Source of the DNA: Myotis daubentonii
Lineage: Eukaryota; Chordata; Mammalia; Chiroptera; Vespertilionidae
Direction of reading: 5' to 3'
Length of the DNA: 64,000 nucleotides
Assembly: GCF_963259705.1 (NCBI RefSeq)
Contig: NC_081861.1
Coordinates: 64,461,623 to 64,525,622, forward strand
Shown here one piece after another: positions 12,009-20,238 of the stretch. The stretch's first letter is position 1. Every line of letters starts with the position of its first letter. The notes beneath the pieces were generated by a model, which saw nothing but the letters and a program-made list of their open reading frames with translations, did not search any database and was not told the origin of the DNA. Made by a program: the position numbers and the translations under genes.

Positions 12009-12963
12009 CACTGGGTGGCCAGATTATTATGATCACCCCATCAGTACTTTGTTGGGCCACCTTTTGCCTTCAATACTGTGGTGATTCTTCTTGGCATTGA
12101 CTCCATGAGATGTTGAAAGGTGATGTGAGGAATCTGACACCATACCTGATGAATAGCACTGTCCAGTTCTGTGAGATTTGATGGTTGTGGAACCAGCTGC
12201 CTGATGGCTCTTTTAACTTCGTCCCACAAATGTTCAATTGGATTGAGATCTGGTGATTGTGGGGGCCACCTAAGCAAGGTAAAGTCTCCCTCATGTTCTT
12301 GAAAGCACTCCTGCACAATATGAGCACCGTGGCATGGCGCATATTCTTGTTGGAAGAAGCCATCTCCATTGGGATACGCCATCAACATGATAGGATGAAC
12401 CTGATCAGAAATGATACTTAGGTGTGTTGTGCTATTCAGACGTTATTCCAAATGAATTAAAGGGCCCAAATCATGCCAGGAAAACATGCTCCAAACCATA
12501 ACACTGCCCCCACCAGCTTGAAGGGTTGTACTCATGCATGTGGGGTGCATGCTTTCATGCTGTTTCTGCCAAATTCTCACTCTGCCATCTGCATGATGCA
12601 ACTGGAAACGTGATTCATCAGACCACATGACTTTTTTCAAATGCTCGACTGTCCAATTCTTGTGTTCCTGTGCGAATTGGAGACGTTTTATCTTGGTAAC
12701 TGTAGACAGGAAAGGTGTTCGAACAGGCCTTCAGCTGTTTTGCTGATACTCGCTCCATGGCTCTGAGCACCAACAATCATCCCACGTTCAAAGGCATATC
12801 TTCAGAAAAGAATCCCATATCTTCAGAAAAAAAATCACTTCTGTCATGGTAAACAACCTGCTTCCCTATTTATAATAGTGTGGCCCTCTAGCAACTTCAG
12901 CGCGAAATTATAGCTAATTTGCCTACAAGTGTCAGGTGGTCATAATAATCTGGCCAATCAGTG
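12009..12963 (-). mobile_element. Tc1/mariner transposon, near full length
   Basis: The inverted ends are CACTGGGTGGCCAGATTATT at the left and, in complement, CACTGATTGGCCAGATTATT at the right. Both are flanked by TA (12007-12008, 12964-12965), the classic Tc1 target duplication. The 955-bp body codes for a broken transposase on the minus strand. A small tandem duplication around atcttcagaaaa at 12800-12828 lies near the transposase start. Confidence 0.95.
12041..12790 (-). pseudogene. Tc1-like transposase, decayed
   Basis: This is the remnant of a DDE/D transposase that would cut and rejoin its own element. Two blocks are readable on the minus strand. The frame at 12443-12640 has WSDESRFQL with the first catalytic Asp, and the frame at 12041-12388 has the C-terminal part with QQEYAPCH and PPQSPDLNPIEHLW. 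In active relatives the QQ motif is followed by Asp; here Glu-Tyr is read, so a catalytic residue looks lost. By my count the second and third acidic positions have 36 residues between them, where 34 is usual for Tc1. The two blocks are in different frames and upstream coding is also broken. The N-terminal DNA-binding part is mostly unreadable. The element is dead, but its ends are well kept. Confidence 0.9.
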
Positions 12964-13087
12964 TATCGTGACTTAGACTTTAAGACCTCATAACATTTGT
13001 GTTTCAGAAGATTGAAAAAAATGCAAGTTCCAATTTTTCTATCATAGCCATTATTTTACTACTTTTAAATGCCTCAGAGAACTAGCT

Positions 13088-13180
13088 TAGTTTTACTTTT
13101 AATTTCTTTATTGATTAAGGTATTACATATGTGTACTTATCCCCCCATTACCCTCCACTACCACTAGCTTCTTAAGAAAT
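13088..13180 (-). repeat. L1 3'-end fragment
   Basis: The short passage tttctttattgattaaggta, tattacatatgtgtacttat and a C-rich run matches the reversed bat L1 3' UTR seen at 11.4 and 60.7 kb. Confidence 0.6.
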
Positions 13181-13309
13181 ACACATTTTATTTATGGTTG
13201 CCAGGTGGCTCAATAAATAGAGGTATGCTGGATAAAACTCTAGAGCAAATAAAAAATTATGAAATGAATATTGATAATGATCTGTCTTGCAGCTTATATG
13301 TTTATTTAC

Positions 13310-13368
13310 ATTATATTTCAAGGGGTATTTGAAATTGCACCTATTTGAAATACCACTTGAAATATAAT
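13310..13368. repeat. 26-bp-arm hairpin
   Basis: Arms at 13310-13335 and 13343-13368 are complementary at 24 of 26 positions around a 7-base loop (tgcacct). It could be a tiny palindromic MITE or a fold-back; no flanking target duplication is evident. Confidence 0.8.
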
Positions 13369-13369
13369 G

Positions 13370-14075
13370 GCACCATATTATAGGAAGATGAAATGGAACT
13401 GGAACCAAGGCAAGCATTATAGCTAAAGTGCAATGGAAATTAAAAATTAACACATTAGTAATGAAAATGTAGAACAAGATTTACTGATTTGAAAAGATTC
13501 AATTTAGGGCTGTCTTTCCTTTTTATCTTCATTCATGGGGCAATTTGCTAAGTCCTGACACACTGAATTATAAATTTATCATTTCCCCCTTAAAAATTTT
13601 ATTAAATTACTTTTGACAGGCACATACTAATGAAGAAAAATATGGATAACTATAATCTTTCCTATCTTTATGGGAAAAATAATGATATAACCCATGCATT
13701 GCTTTTAATTACTTAATTGCCAAGTTGAAACAATATACGCAGCACATTCCTGTAGACTTCTCACTGGGCATGACCAAATCCCATCTCTTTTTCCAGCCTG
13801 GGGTTTTCAGTTAAGACATTGAAAAGGGAATTTGGCTAAACCATTGAAAATAGCTATGGAATATAAAAAACAGATGTAGCTGGTCTTCTTGATATGAACA
13901 GGAAATGTCTAGGGTGCAAAAACTGTCTTTCAACATTGTATAATGCCTTATCCATATGCTGTTATATTTATTTTTTCCTGCTCCTACTTGTTTTTCATAT
14001 CTCATCTTAATTTTTATACAAGGGTAAAAAGTATTTTCTGGTTTTTAGAAAACAAAGAAAAGAGAATATGTTACA
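13370..14075. other. No recognisable feature
   Basis: The DNA is AT-rich and apparently single-copy, with no gene or repeat signal that I can support. Confidence 0.45.
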
Positions 14076-14092
14076 TGCTAATGATTAATTTT

Positions 14093-14280
14093 TTAAACTT
14101 GATTTGAGAGAGAGAAGGAAACATTGATGTAAGAGAGAAACATTGATTGGTTGTCTCCTGTATGCCCCCCAATATGGGATCAAACCCACAGCCTAGGCAT
14201 GTGCCCTGATGGAGAATTGCACCTACCACTTTTTGATGTATGGGACAGCGCTCCAACCAACTGAGCCACACTGACCAGGG
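14093..14280 (-). repeat. Ves SINE with perfect 17-bp target duplication
   Basis: On the minus strand it starts ccctggtcagtgtggctcag. The direct repeat tgctaatgattaatttt is perfect at 14076-14092 and 14281-14297. Confidence 0.95.
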
Positions 14281-14468
14281 TGCTAATGATTAATTTTAGT
14301 ATTTATTTTTATAATTAGGCACAAGAACTACATGGATTTGCTCAAGTTTTGAGGTACCTTTTAAATTCTCCTTCAAAAAGCTTGACCAAGGTTTTCCTGG
14401 TTACAGAAAATATCTGATCACTTTGCTCATAAGGGCTTTTTCCACCATGTCCTTTAAAAGTAAGAATC

Positions 14469-14652
14469 GCCCTGGCCAATGTGGTTCAGTTGGTTGAGTC
14501 TTGTCCTGTGCATCAAAAGGTTGCTGGTTCAATTCCCAGTCAGGGCACATACCGGTTGCGGGTTCCATCCCTGGTTGGGGAGCACGTGGAGGGCAATTTA
14601 TTGATGTTCTCTCTCTCCCCCCTTCACCCCTTGGGTGAGGATTAAAAAAAAT
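14469..14652 (+). repeat. Ves SINE
   Basis: It starts cgccctggccaatgtggttc, has the B-box ctggttcaattcccagtcag and ends gggtgaggattaaaaaaaat. Confidence 0.9.
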
Positions 14653-14659
14653 CATTCAC

Positions 14660-15081
14660 TGTGGAGGGCTGCTGGCTAGCACCTTCGGACGTTTTATAAT
14701 ATTGTTGGATAGACTCAGAGCGCAGACAGAGCCACGCCCTGGGGGCGGTCTGAGTCAAGAAGCTAGCATGCCACTCAGTCTGACTTTCCTGCTCAGGTGC
14801 TAAGGGGGATGGATCCTATTAACTCAAGGCCCACCCAGATGTGATGTAACTTCCTCTTACTTCGAATATATATTAAATTTACTTCCGGTGGTGCTGCGCA
14901 TCTGTATGTCCCTCTATCAGAGGGCAGACGCCACACCCGGTCCCAGCTTATTCTATTTTGTGTTCTGTCTCTTTCATTTTGTCCTCAAATCCCCAGTGCC
15001 TCTACTTAAAAGAACCGGTTCATGTCTCTCTCTCTCCTTGCGGGTCACAGAGAAGGGAGACCCCGCCCGCCATATCTCACA
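14660..15081 (+). repeat. Probable solo LTR of an endogenous retrovirus
   Basis: The 422-bp block begins TGTGGAGGGCTGC and ends ATATCTCACA. It has a TATA-like ATATATATTAAATTT at about 14866-14880, a GC-richer part downstream and tctctctctccttgcgggtc near the 3' end, as in an R-U5 region. I see no clear target duplication and cannot assign the class firmly. Confidence 0.6.
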
Positions 15082-15171
15082 ATGTGTTATGTCTGTTTTT
15101 CTTATTTTTCTTTTCTTTTCTTTTTTTTATTAGGTATAGTGCCTTGAGTTGGCAGATGTTTAAAATTTCAT

Positions 15172-15388
15172 TTTTTAAAATATAATTTTATTGATTTCAG
15201 AGAGAAAGGGAGAGGGAGAGAGAGTTAGAAATATCAATGATGAGAGAGAATCATTGATCGGCTGCCTCCTCCATGTCTCTCATGGGGGATTGAGCCTATA
15301 ACCTGGGCATGTGCCCTGATGGGGAACCAAACTGTGACCTCCTGGTTCATAGGTCAATCCTCAACCACTGAGCAACACTGGCTGGGCT
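15172..15388 (-). repeat. Ves SINE
   Basis: Read on the minus strand, it starts agcccagccagtgttgctca and ends in a T/A-rich tail with ataattttattgatttcaga in the given strand. Flanks attttttaaaat and aaaatcccattt are only loosely similar. Confidence 0.9.
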
Positions 15389-15764
15389 AAAATCCCATTT
15401 ACCTTTCTTCATTTTCTTTCTTTCCTTCCTTCTTTCCCCAAGACTTACTTAACTCAGTTTCAATCAGTATTTCAAATCACAAGAAAAGTACGTTGCTGAT
15501 TATTTTATCATTTATCTTTAGTCAACATGTTCCTTTGAATGTCTCAGATCCTTCCAAAGCAATTTCTTCTATAACTTTGAAGGCATGGTACCTGCATTTG
15601 TTATAGAGAAAACCAAGGTGTAGGGAATAGGGGTCATCATGCACATTAGGGTCAGAGTTAGCTGTAAACTTCCTGAGGATAGGAATTCAGACCTAGGCAT
15701 ATCCTTCCTATCCTTGTCAGTGTTTTTGTCACAGACACTCATTAACACCTAGTGCCATTGCAAT

Positions 15765-15867
15765 ACTCAGGGTTCTCCAGAGAAGTAAAATCACAGTCAA
15801 TAAATAAATAAACCAAATGAATAAATAAAATCCAGTCTTATATTATAGTCTATGGAAATACATATTA
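15765..15867 (-). repeat. LTR-like repeat copy 2, left part
   Basis: It opens with tcagggttctccagagaagt, the same block as at 5195 and 30900. It is split from its continuation at 17151 by two Helitrons, so the Helitrons came later. Confidence 0.65.
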
Positions 15868-16536
15868 CTAGAGGCCCGGTGCACAAAAATTTGTGCACTC
15901 GGGGGGAAGGGGGGGTCCCTCAGCCTGGCCTGTGCCCTCTCGCAGTCTGGGACCCCTCGGGAGATAATGACCTGCTGGCTTAGGCATGCTCCCGGGTGGC
16001 AGAGGGCAGGCCCAATCCCTAGGTGCAGCCCCTGGTCGGGCTCAGAGCAGGGCCGATTGGGGAGTTGGGGCGCCGCCCCTTGTCATGCACAGAGCAGGGC
16101 AGATTGGGAGGTTGTGATGCCACCCTCAGTCACACTCAGGGTAGGGCCAATTGGGGGGTTGGGGCACCGTCCCCTGTCACACTCAAGGCAGGGTCGATGG
16201 GGAGGTTGCGGCGCCACCCCGTCACGCACAGAGCAGGGCCAGTCGGGGTTGGGGCGCTGCCCCTGTCACACACAGAGCAGGGCCCATCAGGGGGTTGGGG
16301 CGCCGCCACTCTCACACTCAGGGCAAGGCCGATGGGGAGGTTATGGTTCTACCCCATCACACACAGAGCAGGGCCCGTGGGGGGGGGGGGAGCTCCCCCT
16401 ATCAGGCACAGAGCAGGAGGTTGGGGCCCCGCCCCCTGTCACACACAGAGCCGCAGGGTGATCAGGGGGTTTGGGCACTGCCCCCTGTCACGCTGATCCC
16501 AGTGCTGAGAGGCATATTACCCTTTTACTATATAGG
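15868..16536 (-). mobile_element. Helitron (HeliBat-type) with minisatellite core
   Basis: On the minus strand the 5' end reads CCTATATAGTAAAAGGGTAA and the 3' end GGGCCTCTAG, after a perfect GTGCACAAAAATTTGTGCAC hairpin at 15879-15898. The interior is mostly a tandem repeat. No coding capacity is present. Confidence 0.93.
16041..16480. repeat. GC-rich minisatellite, about 10 units
   Basis: Units of roughly 36-49 bp repeat cagagcagggcc, then attggggggttggggc, then gccgccccctgtcac. Three overlapping plus-strand frames stay open through it only because the unit lacks stops; they give Gly/Arg/Pro/His-rich repeats and are not genes. Confidence 0.9.
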
Positions 16537-17150
16537 GTAGAGGCCTGGTGCATGGGTGGGGCTGGCTGGTTTGCCCTGAAAGGTGTCCTGGATCAGGGTG
16601 CGGGTCCCCACTGGGGTGCCTGGTCAGCCTGGATGTGGGGATGATGGCTGTTTGCAGCTGGTCACACACCCTTCAGGGTGGGGGTCCCCACTGGAATGCC
16701 TGGCCAGTCTGGGTGAGGGGCTGAGGGCTGTTTTCAGGCTGGGAGTGACTGAAGTTCCCAACCACTCCTTTTTTCTTTTTTTTCTTTTTTTTTTTTTATT
16801 CTGGGCCAGCTTTACCTTGAGGCTTGGCTCCAGCTCTTAGGCCTCCGTGGCTGAAAGTAGGTTTCTGGCCTTTGCTTACAATGTTGCGAATCTGCTGGCT
16901 GAAGCCCGGTGGTATTTATTACAAAGTTTCTTAAACTGCCCGCTCAGAGGCCTGCAGCTGCAGGCGGGGAACGTTGGTTTCCTCCAACGAGCCTCCGTCA
17001 CTGAGGCAAGCAAGCCTCATGTTAGTTTCATGCTGCCTGGCTGCCGGCCGCCATCTTGGCTGACAGTTAATTTGCATATCTCGCTGATTAGCCAATGAAA
17101 AGGGTAGTGGTCGTACGCCAATTACCATGTTTCTCTTTTATTAGTGTAGA
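16537..17150 (-). mobile_element. Helitron (HeliBat-type) with promoter-like 5' part
   Basis: On the minus strand it begins TCTACACTAATAAAAGAG and runs to AGGCCTCTAC at 16537, where the usual last G of CTAG is C. It is directly adjacent to the Helitron at 15868-16536 in the same orientation. The 5' third contains a CCAAT box (17091-17095, plus strand) and a YY1-like GCCGCCATCTTG at 17047-17058, resembling a captured CpG-type promoter. Confidence 0.9.
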
Positions 17151-17610
17151 TAGCAACTATGATTTTTATAAGGATTAATCCCCAAGATCTGCAGATAAAA
17201 TAGGCAAGCTGGAGACCCAGGAGACCTGATGTTTTAGTTCCATTTCAAGTTTGAAGGCCTGAGAACCATGAAGGCTAATGGTGTAGTTCCAGTCCAAAGG
17301 CCAGCAGGCTTAAGTCACAGGCAGAGCCAAGTTTCAGTTCAGAGCCCAAAGGCAGGTAGAACCCAGTGTCACAGTTTGAAGACAGACAGGCAGGGAGAAT
17401 TCTATCATACTCAGAGGATGGGCCAGCCTTTTTGTTCTATTCAACTGATAAGATAAGGTCCACCCATTTTAGGGAAGGCAGTCTGCTTTATTAGTCTACA
17501 GATTCAAATGTTAATCTCATTCAAAAACACTCTTACTGATACACCTAGAATAGTGTTTGACCATATATCTTGGCATCCCATGGCTCATGACACGTAACTG
17601 TCACATAGCC
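17151..17610 (-). repeat. LTR-like repeat copy 2, right part
   Basis: It continues copy 2 with gcaagctggagacccaggag, agataaggtccacccatttt, gattcaaatgttaatctcat and atgacacgtaactgtcacat. The order matches the far end of the 30.9 kb copy. Confidence 0.65.
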
Positions 17611-17872
17611 CCTAGCAAAAGGGTTCAGATTTTTATTGATCCTGACCTATATGGAGAAGTTGGATTACTACTCCACAGTGGAGAGAAGAAATAGCACCTA
17701 AGGAATATAGGAGATCCCTTAGGGTCTTACTATTATCATGCCCTGTGATCATTAAGGTCATTAGAAAACTACAGAAACCCAATTTGGTGAGGAATACTAT
17801 GTCCTCAAATATTAGTTTAAGAGCCAGCAGTGGTTACAAATGAAAAGCATGAAACTCTATAGCCCCCCCCCC

Positions 17873-17874
<2 letters not shown>
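17611..17874. other. No recognisable feature
   Basis: This is a short single-copy stretch before the CA microsatellite. Nothing is recognised in it. Confidence 0.4.

Positions 17875-17918
<44 letters not shown>
17875..17918. repeat. (CA)n microsatellite, about 22 units
   Basis: An uninterrupted CA run follows a short C run (17864-17872). Confidence 0.98.
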
Positions 17919-17921
<3 letters not shown>

Positions 17922-17996
17922 TAGGAAAATATTTTGGCTATGAGTGAAACAATCTCTGGGGATAAAAAAAATGCCATTTTAATTTATTTTTCATTA

Positions 17997-18340
17997 TCTA
18001 TACTAATAAAAGGGCAATATGCTAATTAGACTGGACATCCTTCTGGACAAAGGCCAGCCATGTGGTCCCGGCGATCCCCTTTCTGCAGAGGCAGCACGGG
18101 AGAGGCCACAGTGCAGGCTGGTCCAATGCCGCGGCCCCTTCCACAGAGGCAGCCACAGAGGCAGCGGCATGGGCCCGGTCCCGATGTGGGCCTGGTCCCA
18201 GGGTCATGCCTCCGCAGAGGCGGGGGCACAGGTGGTGCAGTCCAAGAGCCTCCATAGAGGCTGGACAGGGTGCGACCCGCAGTGCCTCAACCTCCCACAG
18301 CCCCTCCCCTAGCTGGCCTGGCCCTAGATTGCCCCCCACC
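17997..18340 (+). mobile_element. Helitron, 3'-truncated
   Basis: The 5' end TCTATACTAATAAAAGGG is canonical and is followed by cattatgctaattagac-type sequence and a GC-rich body with cagaggc repeats. No CTAG end with hairpin is found before the Ves SINE at 18347, so the 3' end is lost or used a cryptic terminator. Confidence 0.85.
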
Positions 18341-18346
18341 CACCAG

Positions 18347-18625
18347 TAGCTGGGTGGCTCAGTTGGTTAGAGCAGAGGTTGCCAACCGGTGGTCCGTGGA
18401 CCACTGGTGGTCCGAAAGATTGGTGACCACTGGGTTAGAGCATTCTCCTGTACACCAGGAAAGTTGTGGATTTGATCTCGGTTAGGGCATATATAGAGGT
18501 TGTGGGTTTGATGCCCAGTTGGAGCATGTAAAGAGGCAATATGTTTCTCTATCACATTGATGAATCTCTCTCTCTCAAGCTCTCTCTCAAATCAATTAAA
18601 ATATACCCTTGTGTGAGGATTTTAA
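18347..18625 (+). repeat. Ves SINE split by a hAT MITE
   Basis: The head agctgggtggctcagttggt is separated from attctcctgtacaccaggaa by the 60-bp hAT element. The tail reads caaatcaattaaaatatacc and then gtgtgaggatttt. Confidence 0.9.
18373..18432. mobile_element. 60-bp hAT-type MITE
   Basis: The ends are CAGAGGTTGCCAA and, in complement, CAGTGGTCACCAA. The 8-bp target duplication ggttagag is perfect at 18365-18372 and 18433-18440. At 60 bp it is little more than two inverted ends. Confidence 0.92.
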
Positions 18626-18660
18626 AAAAGGTGAAGGGATTGAGAAGTAGAAATTGTTAG

Positions 18661-18713
18661 TTACAAAACAGTCATGGGGAAGTAAAGTACAGCATACGGA
18701 ATATAGTCGGTAA
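18661..18713 (+). repeat. L1 3'-UTR fragment
   Basis: The passage cagtcatggggaagtaaagt and acggaatatagtcggtaa repeats the motif at 1-60. It is cut by the Helitron starting at 18714. Confidence 0.65.
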
Positions 18714-19115
18714 TCTATACTAATAAAAGCATACTATGCTAATTAGACCGGACAGCCAAATGACCTTCCAGACCTCATTCTGGATGTCCTTCTGGACAAA
18801 GCCATGGCGTCAGAGGCCGAGGCAGAGGTGGTTAGGGACAATCAGGCTGGCAGGGGAGCAGTTAGGGGGTGATCATGCTGGCAGGGGAGTAGTTAAGGGT
18901 GATCAGGCAGGCAGGCAGAGGGGTTAGGGGCAAACAGGCAGGCAGGCAGGTGAGCGGTTAGGGGCCAGCGGTCCCGAATTGCAAGAGGGATGACCTGCAG
19001 GATCAGGCCTAAACCAGCAGTTGGACATCCCCTGAGGGGTGCTGGATTGGAGAGGGTGCAGGCCAGGTTGAGAGACCCTCCCCTTATGCATGAATTTTGT
19101 GCACCAGGCCTCTAG
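18714..19115 (+). mobile_element. Helitron (HeliBat-type), complete ends
   Basis: It starts TCTATACTAATAAAAGCA after an A and ends with an ATGCATGAATTTTGTGCAC-type hairpin and CAGGCCTCTAG before a T, which fits A|T insertion. The inner gcaggcaggcaggtgagcgg repeats resemble those at 8.9 kb. Confidence 0.95.
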
Positions 19116-20062
19116 TTTATTAATAATGTTGGGGGTGGTGCTGTTTTACTTTCTAGGAATCAGATTGATGTTTTTTTCCCTGACAGAGAGCTACTCCTCC
19201 ACGAGAGATCCAAGATATTACTCTGGCCTTGGTTGGTATGGAGACCAGTGGGGTTGGCTGGCAACCTGGCATTTTTATCTGCCTGGTTCCCAGAATAGTG
19301 GAGTGGACCAGCTCCTCTTCCAACCCCGTCACTGAAGGCTCTTTGGGGCTATTCAGAGCCTTTGTTTCCTTTGCATAGATCCAAGTGCAGGCAGGTGTGG
19401 CAGGCTGTATTCCCTGCCTGAGGCTACTGTGAGGGGCTGGCTCTTCAGAAGACAAATGGTTGCTTTGGTTTGGAAGGTTATGAATGTCCCACTGCTGGAG
19501 CCCTGGGGACATCTCCCTGCTCTGCTTCCATCTCCGGACTCTCCACAAATCTGAGCCTCTCCCTGCTCCCCAGCCTTGGGTAAGTTCTTGCAACTGAATT
19601 AGTCCTATGTTCTGGGTTTAGTGAATAAAGGCAAAGACAAAACAAAAGCAAAACTACCACAAAACTGCTGGTTTCTTTCCGGCCTGCACTGCATTGCTCG
19701 GGCTGCTTTTCAGATGGCCTGTTGGGGCACAGCCTAGGTCTGGATTCCCGGGGCACCAGCAGTCCTGTGGGTTTTCCTTTTCTCAGTTGGGTATCAGGCC
19801 TGTCACCAAGGGACATGACTTTGGTGCAATGTGGCTTCCACCTCATCCTCTTCTTCCGCCCAGATACCTGTTCCTACCATTCGCTAGACATCCTCTGCCC
19901 TTGTTGATAATTGACTCCTCAGCTGTGTCTAATTTGTTAATTTCAGGTGGATATTCTCTGATTTAGTTGCTTACCAGTATGGCCCCAGGATGAGGTGCAC
20001 AACATGTCTGCCTATTCGACCACTATTTTCTTCTCCCTCACATATTGTGGTTTCTAATACCA
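19116..20062. other. Unassigned, moderately GC-rich repeat-like block
   Basis: This part is richer in GC than its surroundings and contains tggtatggagaccagtgggg and cttggtgcaatg-type text. It may be an L1 5'-UTR or ERV piece. Open frames on both strands (up to 146 codons, 19153-19593 minus) show no known domain. Confidence 0.35.
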
Positions 20063-20238
20063 TCTATAATAATAAAAGTGTAATATATTAATTATACCCG
20101 ATGTCCTTATGGATGACCTTCGGGACAAGGCTGGGGCTGTGAGGAAAGCCAGGGTCCCGAGTGCCAGAGGGAAGCCGGTGCTGGCAGCTGGGGGATGGAA
20201 GGCCTACTCTGCACGAATTTTGTGCATCGGGCCTCTAG
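20063..20238 (+). mobile_element. Mini-Helitron, 176 bp
   Basis: It has the start TCTATAATAATAAAAGTG and the end CACGAATTTTGTGCATCGGG followed by CCTCTAG before T. It is only 176 bp long yet keeps both termini and the hairpin. Confidence 0.93.

Noticed and set aside
15967..16540. Three overlapping plus frames of 129-164 codons
   Set aside because: All are translations of the Helitron minisatellite; the repeat unit merely lacks stops.
18022..18349. GC-rich frames on both strands
   Set aside because: They lie within Helitron filler DNA, open because of GC content.
19153..19593. 146-codon minus frame
   Set aside because: It lies in a repeat-like GC-richer block and I see no motif.
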